Shown: positions 40,166-51,390, counted from the first letter of the stretch. The stretch is DNA of 64,000 bases from Cordylochernes scorpioides (GCA_030710605.1 CP092863.1:114572014-114636013), one strand, 5' to 3'. The notes: generated from the letters alone by a model not told the origin. Translations and numbers: made by a program.

Positions 40166-40429
40166 CATAATAAAGTCAGTTTTACATGAGTCAAAGTTTA
40201 GCAAGTAAAGATGAAGACATTGAGATATTCCCACCACACATCAGACAAGAGCCTCTAAAAGTGAGTCCATGTTATAGTCATAGTTAAAATCTATACTTAT
40301 CCAGAATTTGTACATTACATATTTGGCGATGGTAAAAATGTGCCTCTTATCCGTTGCATCACGATCAAAAACGAACTTCCTTCGATCAAAAACAAAACGT
40401 TAATCACTGAATATGTAGAAAGAAGTTCA

Positions 40430-40630
40430 ATCTTTGTACTTACAAGTGTGCCAGAGCCCCGTTTGGTTACTCGCATTCACTGGTGGGGTTGTACTCGTAT
40501 GAGAATAAGAAGCCATTGACGATTTTTTTAACTTTGAAAAAGAAGTGCCTAATGTGTGTGTAGGATTCGAAACCGTAGCTCGTATTTGTAAAAAAATTGA
40601 TATTTCAACTAATTTTTTTATCCAACCCTA
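40430..40630 (-). mobile_element. SINE copy, diverged
   Basis: Inverted relative to 16241: GTGCCAGAGCCCCGTTTGGT, then the box B-like head GGTTTCGAATCCTACAC on the minus strand. Confidence 0.55.
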
Positions 40631-40985
40631 TTTGCATATGTGAGTGCAGAGTGTAGGCCGCCGCTATGTAATAGTGTGGATCACTAGGTCAGAAAGAACT
40701 GTGGGACAATTAGGTGACACCAACCGGAGAATGGGGAGAGGGGGGGGAGGTCGTTGATGAGAAATCAATTCAGACGACAATGACACCTCAAGATGGTCGT
40801 CTGGTCTTGACATTGTTGTTTGATCTTTACCGCCTTCCAGATGGAGACACTTGTTTCCCTTTTACAGTAATTGTTTCATATTTTCGACAAAACGATCATT
40901 GTTTTTTTCTGTTTGGTATTTCCTTTGAAAATTTGTTGTTTAGAGAAAGATTTTCTTCTTTTTTATTTTTTAATAAAAGGAAATA
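40630..40985. other. Unassigned sequence
   Basis: Slightly GC-richer around 40700-40870, with a 99-residue ORF (40714-41013) lacking any domain I recognise. No repeat match found in the window. Confidence 0.35.
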
Positions 40986-41110
40986 TTCTGATCGTGGAAC
41001 TAAAAGTTGCTGATGGCTTGCGCCATCTATCGGAGTAAATATTAACTAATCTTTGATTTTTTAATTATTCCATAATTGGCCGGATACCATTTCTTGATTA
41101 ATCAAGAATA
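40985..41110 (+). repeat. RZ-A fragment
   Basis: ACTAAAAGTTGCTGATGGCT, TTGCGCCATCTATCGGAGTA, ATTCTTGATTAATCAAG in outline. Truncated before the hammerhead. Confidence 0.6.
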
Positions 41111-41124
41111 AATTTACAACTTTT

Positions 41125-41275
41125 TATTATCCCTAGTACACGTGGTATAGACCATGATAATCATGGCGAAGTTGGCGACTGCTTTTACTGTAGGTGCACC
41201 ACATGTCTACACATGTGAAAAGCAGTTCGACTTTTGCACTTACAAATGTGCCAGAGCCCCGTTTGGTTACTTAAA
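41125..41275 (-). mobile_element. SINE 3' half
   Basis: Inverted SINE body and tail (GTACACGTGGTATAGACCAT, GTGAAAAGCAGTTCGACTTT, CCAGAGCCCCGTTTGGTTAC). The tRNA head is absent. Confidence 0.65.
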
Positions 41276-41317
41276 ATTTAAATATTTTATAAAAAATAAT
41301 ATGTGAAAAAAAGAAAA

Positions 41318-41745
41318 GGCAATCTCCTTATCGTACAACTGAAAGATTCTTATGGCTGGCGCCATCTATCGGAATAAATATCAACTATTCGTTGATTTTT
41401 AAAATTATTCCAAGAATTGGCCAAATACCCATTCTTGATTAATCAAGAAAAGCTAACCACGTACGCATTTTGGGCTGTTGGCCCTCATAAGCGTGGTACA
41501 AGCGTACCTAAAACGACCAAAAAATTGGTCATTCAGGCATCCTGAAAAATCATGAAACGGGTAGTTAAGGCCAGAATTGCGTGAGAACGCGAAAAAAAAA
41601 AAATGTGAAAAAAAATAGTACAAATGTGGCATTGTACTGGGATAAAGTGCTTAAATTAAGAAAACAGGGAGGCATCTCCTTATCGTGCAACTGAAAGTTG
41701 CTGATGGCTGGCGCCATCTATCGGAATAAATAATATGTGTAATAT
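41318..41745 (-). repeat. RZ-A retrozyme-like tandem (about 1.2 units)
   Basis: A full unit starts at 41318 (GGCAATCTCCTTATCGTACA). The start of a second unit follows head-to-tail at 41671 (GGCATCTCCTTATCGTGCAA to ATCTATCGGAATAAATA), a 353-bp period. Direct tandem organisation with an embedded hammerhead is what defines retrozymes. The ribozyme in this copy is mutated. Confidence 0.75.
41457..41499 (-). ncRNA. Hammerhead relic (RZ-A)
   Basis: Minus strand: stem I ACG/CGT kept and stem II intact, but the core reads CTTATGA instead of CTGATGA, GAAA has become AAAA, and the cleavage region GCGTAC lacks the usual GTC. Expected to be inactive. Confidence 0.65.
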
Positions 41746-42605
41746 AATAAATTCAAAAGTAAACCCTCAATTCTTTAAAACACAATCCTTAATTCGACAA
41801 TATTCCTAAGGACTCCTGTGATAATAGCTCTTGAAATAAATAAATGAATAAATAGAAACCGATACATGTTTACCATTGGTTAAGACAATCAACCAATAAG
41901 ATTTCACAACAGACGTCAACCAATCAATTTGAAATGTGATTTTTTTAAAGTAGGTAAATAATCCAATAGTGTTCGTTGAATACCGAGGTCACTAAAAGAA
42001 ATTAAACTATAAAAGGAAGGATCGTAAAAAAAAAAGAAGAAGAAAAAGAACAAGGTTTTATGGGAAAGCTTGCAGAAGATTGTAAAACTGGCTTCGTCTG
42101 CTGTTACCTTAACCCTAAAAGTCGTTAGGCCTAAAATAAATCCTATAATGAAGGTTCTCATTTTTTTGGTGTGGAGGAGGTTTATATGGCTGTTTAGATA
42201 TGTAATTAGTTGGTTAAATACGTGCTAATTTTGTGTTTTATATATTCCGTAAGAAAAATAGGTTATATATATTTTATACGAAAAATCTTTTTACACATAG
42301 TACAAATAATTTTAAATATAAAATAGGTGTTATTGTTAATTTGCAAAATATTCACACCTATATTTTACAAAATTTATTTTGTCCATAATATAAATATATA
42401 TATATCAATTTTTTTTCTTCCCATTGAATATAACAAAATAATTTTAAAACTTAATTCTGTTGACATTATGTGGCGCTGAGTTTGTTGTTGACACACTTTA
42501 AAATGTTTTAACACCTTGATAAAGGTTGGCGTTCAGCCAACTGAAATATTGGTAAAATAAATGATATTTTGATCCAATATATGCCCTTTTAATTAAATAT
42601 ATATA

Positions 42606-42957
42606 TCTATATATATAAAAATCAATGTTTGTTTGTTTGTATGTCCGGTATACAAATTCGTAGTAGTTCACTAATTCAAACCAAAATTTCCATACATAGG
42701 TAAAAGAAATACGGGGAAGACGATAGGCTATTTTAAAAAATATATAAATCAATTATTAAAACTATATATTCAAATTATTCTACTTAGCTCACGAACACAG
42801 CGCCCTCTATCAAAGATTAGATTAAATCATGCTAATGCAAACAAATAGATAATGCTAATAACAAACAATTATAAAAAAAATCTTATCTAAATATATATTA
42901 CTCGGGTAGATATGCACACGGGTCAATCCCGGGGCGAAGCCCGGGTCACCCGTCTAG
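42606..42957 (+). mobile_element. Non-autonomous Helitron
   Basis: It starts TCTATATATATAAAAATCAA after A. It ends with hairpin TCCCGGGGCGAAGCCCGGGT, then CCCGTCTAG, followed by T. About 352 bp, non-coding. Confidence 0.85.
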
Positions 42958-42959
42958 TA

Positions 42960-43385
42960 GTTATATTCGGAAGGAGAGAATAAAAAAAGTAATTAATTAT
43001 TATGTAATGTTTAGATTGTCGAATGCAAATTTTACTTACTAAAAAAAAGAAGAATGAAATATCAAATATTAGCAAATATGCTTATTTTATTTTAAACAAA
43101 TTTAACTATATAATATTATATTTTTGGGAAATGAGTTTACTAAAAAACACATTTAACCAACCCAAAAGAAAAAAAAACTATATACAACAGAACAAAATAA
43201 TAATTAAAAAAGCTTTTTGTTTTTTGGTCAAATTAGAAAAAAAAAATATTTTAATATTTAATTGTATTTAATAATAATTATTTAAATATTTTAATATTTT
43301 TTTCGTTTAAAAAAATTAAATTGAATATAACATATATATATAGATTTTTCAATATTTACCATAACTTTTATCATCAAATTGATAA
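42960..43385. other. AT-rich, no gene seen
   Basis: Very A-rich. An 82-residue ORF (43023-43271) is low-complexity (N, K, I) and unconvincing. A SINE tail fragment follows at 43390-43470. Confidence 0.4.
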
Positions 43386-43569
43386 ATATATGGTATACTT
43401 ACAGTAAAAGTAATCGTCAACAACTACCCACCATGATTATCATGGCTTGTATCCCACGTGTATACTAAGAATGATAAATATAAAAATATTTCTTATATAC
43501 AAAGTTATAAAAAAATTGAACTATTTTTAACCATATGATTATTTTTAAAAAGACGTTTGACAAGTTTTA

Positions 43570-44110
43570 CCACAAATGTTTCTTTTGAACTAAAAACCGT
43601 AATTTATTTTAAGGAGAAATAACGACTATTCCTATCCTTAGGGATGAGGTATGAAAGGATGAATTGTGAGAAGAGTAATGATGATTCCCATACCTGGACA
43701 CTTTATATTTCCGTGGCAAGGATAAAATACTCAGGAGATAAGTTTCTTCATTGATTTATTAAGACATCAAGCTTTCGGGCACAGCGTGGCCCTTCTACAG
43801 GATCAATCTGATTGATCCTGTAGAAGGGCCACGCTGTGCCCGAAAGCTTGATGTCTTAATAAATCAATGAAGAAACTTATCTCCTGAGTATTTTATCCTT
43901 GCCACGCATGTAATTGGGAAGATTTTACCGTTTAGAAAACTTTATATTTCCGTTTATCATTACTCTTCACAATGCATCCTTTCATACTTCATCCCTAAGG
44001 ATAGAAATAGTCGTTATTTCTCCTTAAAATAAATTACAATTTTTCATTCAAAAGAAACATTTGCAGTAAAATTTTCAAATGTTGTTCTACAATCATAAGC
44101 CACATTATAT
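43570..44110. mobile_element. tRNA-centred MITE split by a palindrome
   Basis: Left arm 43570-43690 and right arm 43938-44110 of the MITE described at 54185. The centre retains only ATTCCCATACCTGGACACTT. A palindromic insertion (43718-43908) plus about 30 bp separates the arms. TTTATATTTCCGT occurs on both sides of the insertion, like a target-site duplication. Confidence 0.65.
43718..43908. repeat. Near-perfect 191-bp palindrome
   Basis: Arms of about 94 bp (GTGGCAAGGATAAAATACTC through AAGCTTTCGGGCACAGCGTG to GGATCAAT) are separated by only CTG. The arm carries CTGTAGAAGGGC-CACGCTGT-GCCCGAAAGCTT on the outgoing strand, which resembles stem II and GAAA of a hammerhead but with a non-canonical core. 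Such palindromes are often lost on cloning, so long-read confirmation would matter. Confidence 0.85.
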
Positions 44111-44124
44111 TGTATTATAAATTA

Positions 44125-44350
44125 TTTTAAAAATAAATCAACTTACTACTGCCCTCTTACTGCAATGATAAAAATAATAAGAGGGCCTGGCTCATCAGTG
44201 GTGGAACCCTCCCAGCGGTTTTGCCAGTTTAAGCTACCATACCGCTATAATATTGCATTTTTCGGTTTTCATTTAGAAAATTGATTTTTTTGAAACAAGA
44301 ATAATACACGTCAAAAATAGTTCACATTTCTGATAACAGATGGCGCGCAT
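44125..44350 (+). repeat. MITE-A copy
   Basis: ACTACTGCCCTCTTACTGCA, AGGGCCTGGCTCATCAGTGG, CCCAGCGGTTTTGCCAG, ACAGATGGCGCGCATCATAC. Confidence 0.65.
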
Positions 44351-44399
44351 CATACAAAGTTATATAAAACAGTTTCTATACCTATTATAATTCAGTACT

Positions 44400-44610
44400 A
44401 GTGGACATGGCATCTGCCCGGTAAGCGGAACACTGTGGGTTCGATTCCCATCCCTGGACACTTTATTTTTCCGTTTATAATTACTCTCCACAATTCATCC
44501 TTCCATACTTCATCCTTAAGGTTGGAAATAATCGTTATTTATCCTTAAAATAAATTTCGATTTTTTTCGTTCAAAAGAAACATTTGTGGTATAATTGTCA
44601 AATTTCGTTC
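44400..44610 (+). mobile_element. tRNA-centred MITE: tRNA-like head and right arm
   Basis: TAGTGGACATGGCATCTGCC, GGTAAGCGGAACACTGTGGG, TTCGATTCCCATCCCTGGAC, then the right arm (ATTACTCTCCACAATTCATC to TTGTCAAATTTCG). The left arm and first bases of the tRNA are absent. Box B is intact. Confidence 0.65.
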
Positions 44611-45319
44611 TATAATATTCAGTAACTATTGTCGATTCAGTTTTTGTTGTTGTTGTTGTTGTTCTAATGAAGAAGAACCTTAAGACATGAAAGCTAGAAA
44701 GCATTATGTAAATATTGTTATGACGATGTCTGAAAGAAAGCTTCGGCATTGCCGTTATTAACGGGGGAGGTTACTCTTTCTTCCCAATATAGCTGTTGTC
44801 TTTCTTTACCTCGAGAGACGATCTAGTGTCCAGCTGCTTGACCAGCTCGGTAACTCCAAGGAAGATGCTCTGAGGATGACTATCAATTGTCCAAAACTTA
44901 TCCAAACAACAACAACAAAAGCTTTATTAAGACCCTTTAGTCTTATACAGATTCTCCAAGCAGAAATATAGGATACATGCAGGGCAAACAATGATAGAAC
45001 TTAATGGTAACATAATATTTATATACAGAGAAAATTATATAAAGACAATCAAGCTAATATCTGGGCAAATTGGAGGCAAAGAAAGTTGCTATACATGGAT
45101 TTACCACGTCGTGTTAGGTTTTGTGGAGGTATTTGGTAGCAGCTCTGAAACTTCTTAGCTATGTAGAACTCCTCCTAGTCATCTTCCCTGCCCTTGGCAT
45201 TGCCGGTTGGACTTCACTTGTAAGCATTTCGACCTGTGAGTCAATTGTGGGGTCTTCCACTAGTAAATTAGTTGAATCCCTCAAGCTGCTTTTGTAAGAT
45301 GTAGCCTTGTCAGCTGCTC

Positions 45320-45600
45320 AGGAATACTTGCCAACAGAACGAAACTTTGAATTATCTTTTGCCTTTATATTGTTTAGACCATTAAATTTTGGGACAAGTG
45401 GTTGATGGTCCAAATAAGGCATGCATTCAATAGTAAGATCAACAATCAGCTCAAGTACTGCAGGCGAAACAATAGAAAGATCTATAACTGAGGATCCTTG
45501 AGTTGAATAATAAAAGTTTCCATATTTATCACTGATAGATCTGCCATCTATTACCGTGAGTGAACTCTCATCAAGAAAATAATAATTCTACAGAGTATAT
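45320..45600 (-). pseudogene. LINE AP-endonuclease C-terminal remnant
   Basis: A minus-strand frame reads DESSLTVIDGRS, TQGSSVIDLSIVSPAVLELI and YLDHQPLVPKF. The S/G-SSVIDLxIVS...DHxPL pattern is the end of an APE-type endonuclease in LINE ORF2. Stops occur on both sides and no RT follows. Confidence 0.55.
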
Positions 45601-45831
45601 TTCAGGAGATTATTCTATGAGGATTGTTCCTTAGTGATGTAACATTTTATTTTGATAATTAGAATGTTAATGCTGAGCTACAAGTGCAGATTGGCGACTC
45701 TTATTCGTTTTTAGAAATAAGCAATCATGTGATAGTTCTTGTCTAGGTTGTCGCAAAAATTCTTCCTGAGAAAGATATTTTAACTGTGAAAAATTAGGTT
45801 GGACAGTGGTACGAATGCTATCCGAAGTTTG

Positions 45832-46535
45832 CTATAATGCATTCCCGTTGGAGCTGACAACGCGGCCATTTAAAACAGAGTAGCTTATGCCACGGACAAT
45901 TAGCCTGTTATCTCTTAGTTTGGAAACAGTTCCCTTACTCATGAGTTCTTTTCGCTTGCTAATTAGCAATATCCTTTGGTCTCTAATAGTTGGAGGGTAA
46001 TCTTTATTTACGAATATTTTTTTGTCCCTGAGTCTGAAAGCGTTACGAAAAAGCAGAAGTCTTTGCTTGAAATCAGGCACCTCAATAAGCAGCGGCGAAT
46101 TAGATTTTTTTGTCAATCTTCGGCACTGTTCTATCCTAAGATCTCAGAAATTTGCCTTGTGTTTGAAATCAGATCTTGGATCAAACCTCGAGATTATTCA
46201 GGGGTTTCGCCTTCTGCTCCTTCCATTCCGTAAATAATCAAGTTCTTTTCCCTCTTCCTCATCTCTCCAAGCTCCAACCGTCTCTCGAGATCGGATATTC
46301 TATTTTTATTTAGCGAGACAGCTTTAGAAGTGGTTTCCAATGATGACTCGAAGTGTTGTAGGCGCTGATTTATTTTGTCCAATCCTTGTTCTACCGAAAC
46401 AAGTCTAGTCTCCATTTTTTTACCAAAGTCATCTATCTTAGTTGAAAGTGCTAAAATTAGATCATGCAAATCTTTATCTTTGCCTGCATCTAATGTTGTT
46501 TGCCTTGTCTGTTTGGGGCCAGGATTTTGGTTCAA
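45832..46535 (-). pseudogene. LINE ORF1-like protein, frameshifted
   Basis: The first part (46535-46194) is a charged coiled-coil (STKIDDFGKKMETRLVSVEQ, then heptad-like LDKINQRLQHFE and ISDLERRLELGE), ending NLIIYGMEGAEGETPE. That resembles the start of the RNA-binding domain of LINE ORF1 proteins (NLIIYGxPE). The second part (46116-45832), in another frame, has KQRLLLFRNAFRLRDKKIFV and KELMSKGTVSKLRDNRLIVR, like the ORF1 C-terminal domain. A frameshift and stops between 46194 and 46116 break it. Confidence 0.6.
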
Positions 46536-46539
46536 TACC

Positions 46540-47340
46540 TAACATGAGCAGTAGCATTAAAATAACACATTAATAAAAGATATAACTTCGCAGTTATTTT
46601 CATAACAAAAGATTTAGCGCGAAAATTTACATATCTAGTGATCAAAGCAGCTTCTCTAGCAAAAATGAAGATATTAATTATAGAAATAAATAAAATCAGC
46701 TTCATAATTTTCGTAGAGAATATATAAACTATAGGCCAACGGCAGGATACTCACAAGAAGGCGTAACCTAAGTAGAAGCACAAAAAAGCAAATAATAAGT
46801 TTAAAATATTTACTTATCGGGAGCCGAAAAATTTCGCGACCGGTCAACTTGGCCATCTAGCGGAGAATCACTTATCCAAAACTCGTTTTTTTATTGAACA
46901 GCACGGTAAATTTATACATTCAAAGAAATTTACATACTAATTTATACATTCAAAGAAATTTACTTTTTTTTTTGTTTTTAAGTTACAAATATATTTAAAT
47001 AAAGTTGACTACTCTAAGTGGTTGTAACAGCCGTGGTGGTAAGCAGGGTCATAGCTGTCCACCACCTGTGGACCGGGGGGATGATCCACCAATCAGGAAG
47101 GAAGAATCCCAGCTGACGGCCAGCAGTGAAGTCCCTGTTGTTGGATGATGTATGTAACTTGTTCTCCATAATACAACAAGGTAAATAAAGAACAGACGAA
47201 CAGAGATCCTTACCTATCTTCTGCATGTTTATTTGGCCATCCTTGATACCGCAACGGTGTAAAACTATTTATAAAAAGAATCTTAAAACGCCGGAATTTT
47301 ACCTTAATTTTATACAATGGTTTAATTTATAGAAGATATG
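46540..47340. other. No gene seen
   Basis: AT-rich with a short direct repeat (TTTATACATTCAAAGAAATT at 46911 and 46943) and a modest GC-rich block at 47030-47110. Nothing assignable. Confidence 0.4.
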
Positions 47341-47355
47341 CATATATGTAAATAT

Positions 47356-47820
47356 AGATGGAAAATTTGCCGGGAGGAAATTGATCCATAGAAGCATAGG
47401 GCGCCTCTCCCGTCAAAATAGATGTCAAAAAACTGACGCCATCTATTGACTGTCGCCGCAACTAGCGGCCTCGGGTCGGTGACAAAGCCACACCAGCTTT
47501 GGCAAACTGAGAAGCGTCCACCTAGAGACCATGGTTTCGGGCTAATGGCCCTCGTCAGTCTAGGGCGGACTTTATTCCATGAGATCCACACGGGATCTAA
47601 TGGAATCTTCACAATCTACCAAAGAGGTGTTTTGCTGGCAAGGTGGCTGGGCTAAATCTATGGCTAGAATATAGATGGAAAATTTGCCGGGAGGAAACTG
47701 ATCCATAGAAGCATAGGGTGCCTCTCCTGTCAAAATAAACGTCAAAAAACTGACGTTTATAGATGGCGTCAGTTTTTTGACGTTTATTTTGACGGGAGAG
47801 GCATCCTATGCTTCTATATG
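47356..47820 (-). repeat. RZ-B retrozyme-like tandem with inverted end
   Basis: Unit 1 starts at 47356 (AGATGGAAAATTTGCCGGGA) and unit 2 at 47673 with the same start, a 317-bp period. Unit 2 is truncated at about 47761 and followed by an inverted partial copy (to 47820, TTTTGACGGGAGAGGCATCC). Unit 1 contains a canonical hammerhead on the minus strand. Relics: 1640, 10270, 10795, 12050, 35688, 55755. Confidence 0.8.
47521..47564 (-). ncRNA. Hammerhead ribozyme, type I, canonical (RZ-B)
   Basis: Minus strand: stem I CCTAGA (47564-47559), CTGACGA (47558-47552), stem II GGGC-CATTA-GCCC (47551-47539), GAAA (47538-47535), stem III ACC-AT-GGT, cleavage triplet GTC (47529-47527), stem I TCTAGG (47526-47521). 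All pairs are perfect and the core fits CUGANGA/GAAA/NUH. Predicted cleavage is between 47527 and 47526. Sequence outside the core is unrelated to RZ-A. Confidence 0.9.
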
Positions 47821-47879
47821 TAAATATGTAAAATGGTTGCCATTGTGTAAGAACATATGTATCGGGTAAATAAGCCATT

Positions 47880-48080
47880 GAATTGGAGGTTAGTGGAAGA
47901 AAATGGTAAAACACACCGTTAATATTCCACAACCATGACTTGGGATCGAATCCCGCATTGAACTTTTTTTTTGCTTCAATGACCCCCCATTCTTGTACAA
48001 GTCCAACCCCATCAGTGAGTGAAAGTAACCAAACGGGTCTCTGGCACACTTGTAAGTGTAAAAGTCAAACTGCTTTCTAT
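47880..48080 (+). mobile_element. SINE copy, diverged
   Basis: Head with GGGATCGAATCCCGCATTGA, body GTACAAGTCCAACCCCATCA, AAACGGGTCTCTGGCACAC. The 3' part is lost. Confidence 0.6.
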
Positions 48081-48099
48081 ATGTGGTGCATAGAACATT

Positions 48100-48310
48100 T
48101 ACACTCATGGAATAAACTTGAAAAAGTGGAAGTTCTTTGATATCACCGGTCGTCTGTTTTTTTTTTTTTTTTTAAGGAGACAGGGGTTGTTCCCACTTGG
48201 TTATCTCGTGTGTTTTCAATAAAGGTCACTGTAATATCTTTCAGAGTTATTGTCTCAATCCCGATATACATGCTGAAAGGTATAACTTCCTTAAGTTTTG
48301 TCTATGAATT
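48100..48310 (-). repeat. MITE-3 copy
   Basis: An inverted copy of 59440-59658. It runs from ACTCATGGAATAAACTTG through ATCACCGGTCGTCTG and AATAAAGGTCACTGTAATAT to AACTTCCTTAAGTTTTGTCT. Confidence 0.65.
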
Positions 48311-48930
48311 ACATTAAATTTACATATTTAATTGCATATCACAATAAACAAATGTATCGATATATATGTACATTTAGTAGAAATATTTTTATTATTATTT
48401 ATGGGAAAACATTATGTCCTCCATAATTGATACTCTACCGCCATCTATCAGTATATTGAAAAAAAACTCTCTTTCATCAAATATAAACAACAATTGCATA
48501 ACGAACACAATAATGTTAAGAGATAAAGGACAAGAGATAAGTGGAGAGAGAGAAATAAAACGGAGGTCGTTATGAAATGCCTACACCTTACCATTAAGGC
48601 CGAAATAAAATGAAGAGGAAATATGCAAATAGGTTGAATCTATATTCAAATTATGGAAGGGAGGATCAGCCAATAGAAAGTGCTGTCTTTGATGTGAGCT
48701 GAATGGACGTCACATTGTCGCCGGATTATATGCACATATTCTGGGAGGTATGTAATTTTGTCCCCTTTGTCTCCACGGATAAAGTCACGTCCTAATTTGG
48801 GATTTGATTAGGTAACCTGAGGACGCTGAGATTTCTCAACTTTGTTTGCTCCTTTCAAGTCTAATTTTAATGGAATTGTTTACTTCTATGCAAATTGTTT
48901 ACAGAAGATTGAGGATTAATTTAAAGATTT
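48310..48930. other. No gene seen
   Basis: AT-rich sequence without repeats that I can assign. No convincing ORF. Confidence 0.4.
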
Positions 48931-48933
48931 TGG

Positions 48934-49140
48934 TTTCGTTTTGTTGTTTTTTTTTTTTCGTACTTTTAAAGTTTTGTTTTCGTTTTGTTGTTTTTTTCGC
49001 ACTTTTGAAGTTTTGTTGTTGTTTCTGAACTTTTAAAGTTTTGTTTATGTTTTGTTGGGGTTTTTTCGTACTTTTATAGTTTTGTTTCCGTTTTGTTGTT
49101 TTTTTTTCGTACTTTTACAGTTTTATTTATGTTTTGTTAA
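48934..49140 (+). repeat. Minisatellite, about 45-50 bp units
   Basis: GTTTCGTTTTGTTGTTTTTT followed by TTCGTACTTTTAAA is repeated about four to five times with length changes in the T-runs. Confidence 0.75.
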
Positions 49141-50290
49141 TGTTTTTAAGGCTACATTCTTAAATTGTTTTGCCTTTTGAAGAATTTTTATTCTTTTTTT
49201 TTTAACTTTCTCTCTATAACGACTAAATCTAGATAAGAAACTTTCTAAAACACATCTTTTTTTCAATATAACCATACACACACACATATATATATACAAC
49301 CTATAAAGTTGCGAGAGGATTATATTCATGTAACAAAAGAGACACCTCTCCCTTTAAATATTCATTAGAGAAACATTATCACCATCTTTAAGTTTTGTTT
49401 CTGGGATGATAAGCATATTTCGTTTTTTAAATGCATAAAGGGAGAGGTTCCTCTTTTGGTATATATATACATGTGATGAGATCCGGTAGCCTCTTGTAGA
49501 ATTCTGTCGACTAACTATATGGGGAGGTATCCACAGTCGACTTAATCTATGGTGTGAGTCCCTGTCAACTCTCGCGATACTGTGTTGACCGAGAGTAACA
49601 GTCAGGATGGGGAGTTTTCCAGTACCTCTCTGCACCTTGTAAGACCTTTAAAAGTTCTCACAGAGTACAGGCAGTCGTGGTCGAGGCGGAGTGGAAGGCT
49701 TGGGAATGTCCACACAAAAAACGAAGACACAGTTGCACTAAGAAAGTTTCGTGAACAGATAAAAGTTGAGCTAGAAGCGAAAGATGGAGAGATAGAAGAG
49801 TTCTTACTGACTACATGGTAGATGAGGTGGACCTGGGGTACAACCGACGAGGGCTCACGCAGATGGTGAAGTGACTGTCAAGTAACTGTATTTTTGGCTA
49901 AGACGGGGGCTTTATATACCTTTTCCGAGAAAGGGAGTATTACATTTCAACAGATGCGACAGGGGCGTGGATCGTCTGGTGAAATTCTAAACTGGCGCCG
50001 TGGCAGTTTCCATTTTTAGACCTTGTTGTGGGAACTCTAAATCTATCTCGATTTTAGACGTTATGACTTCTATCTCTTGCTTCAGCTCAACTCTTAATCT
50101 ATTACAGAGTTTTATTTATTTATCCTCAGTTTGTACACAGTACATTACATATGATGATGTAATGACACATGTCAATCATGCGTATAATCATTTACAGATG
50201 TGTTTCTATTATACAACATGAAAATCTTGTTATAAGTTATATACAATATGGGGTTGTTGGTTTAAATTACCATATATATATATTAAAAAC
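49140..50290. other. Unassigned; GC-richer block at 49460-49990
   Basis: It contains a 79-residue ORF (49582-49821) whose C-terminal part (ALRKFREQIKVELEAKDGEI) is charged and helical. No family recognised. It could be a retroelement fragment. The remainder is AT-rich. Confidence 0.3.
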
Positions 50291-50299
50291 AAAAAAAAA

Positions 50300-50440
50300 T
50301 CATATCCTGACCGCTCACATGAAGATATTAGGCGACAGAGCGCCATCTAGTGTAACAAAAATCAACTAAACGTTGATTTAACTTGTCCCGTGATATTTAG
50401 CCAAACCATTTTCTTGATAAATCAACAAAAACCAAACCAT
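50300..50440 (+). repeat. Diverged RZ-A-like relic
   Basis: GCGCCATCTAGTGTAACAAA, ATCAACTAAACGTTGATTTA, TTCTTGATAAATCAACAAAA follow the same order as RZ-A but are diverged. No hammerhead core. Confidence 0.4.
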
Positions 50441-50589
50441 TAATATGTGATCAAAATGTGACTTTTTTCCTAAAAAATAAAGTGACGAAAAAAGTCTGAC
50501 TTTTAATTAACACTGAAATATATAAATTAGTTATAATATATTTTTTAAAAAATAAATTGAGTATAAATATAAAATAAACGCTTTAACTC

Positions 50590-50995
50590 AAAAAAATATT
50601 TTTTGAAACATTTAATAATTTAAAAAACTAACAATAATTGTTAGTGTGTGATTCAGGAATTCATCATATATTAAAATACAAACGGTATTTTAGTAAATCC
50701 AAGATGGCGACTGGGGAAATTAACATTAAAAAATATATATATTTTTAACATTTAATAATTTGAAAATTTAACAACAAGTTCTTGTGTGTGATGCAGGAAT
50801 TAATCATATATTAAAATACAAACGATATTTTAGTAAATCCAAGATGGCGACTGGGGAAATTAACATAAAAAAATATATATTTTTTAAAACATTTAATAAA
50901 TCAAAAAATTAACAAGTGTGTGTGTGATTCAGGAATTAATCATATATTAAAATACAAACGATATTTTAGTAAAATCCAAGATGGCGACTGGGGAA
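50590..50995 (+). repeat. Tandem repeat, three units of about 125-130 bp
   Basis: Each unit contains AACATTTAATAA, GTGTGATTCAGGAATT, CATATATTAAAATACAAACG, ATTTTAGTAAATCCAAGATG and GCGACTGGGGAA. Three copies in a row; the last is followed by unrelated sequence. CCAAGATGGCGACTG resembles a YY1-type site (CCATnTT on the other strand), which is only a sequence likeness. Confidence 0.75.
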
Positions 50996-51269
50996 TTCTT
51001 GTCAGACGAAAATCTGCAACTCTAATTAGCGCCTGCGGGCAGCCGAGAGTGGGGGTAAAACTCGCCAAAAGAACTCGCAGAAAATAGTTTTCTTCTTTCA
51101 TTCCCCCTTTTACTTCCTATAGGGGTAGAAATTTAGGCCTAAATCATACCTATATCTGATGTTTATCAGACTAGACTTTGATTTAAATTTTTTTTTACAT
51201 AATTAAATAACGTAAAAAAACCTTAGTATTATTCAAACCTTTAATTAAAACTATTGCTTATATAACGAA

Positions 51270-51390
51270 TTTTGACAATTATCCCGCAAATGTTTCTTTT
51301 AAACGAAAAATTGAAATTTTATTTTAAGAAGAAATAACGATTATTTCCAACTTTAAGGTAATCGTTAATTCTTCCTAAAATTTTACACAA
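51270..51390 (-). repeat. tRNA-centred MITE arm fragment
   Basis: CCCGCAAATGTTTCTTTTAA, GAAGAAATAACGATTATTTC, then truncation. Another arm fragment lies at about 51615-51705. Confidence 0.5.

Larger units (their letters stand above)
44903..46540 (-). mobile_element. LINE relic with ORF1, endonuclease remnant and 3' tail
   Basis: Read on the minus strand: ORF1-like region (46535-45832), an endonuclease C-terminal remnant (about 45600-45320), then sequence ending in CTTAATAAAGCTTTTG and a GTT repeat at 44903. The RT is missing, so the copy is internally deleted. The tail matches the LINE tails at 2710, 5990 and 9217. Confidence 0.65.
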
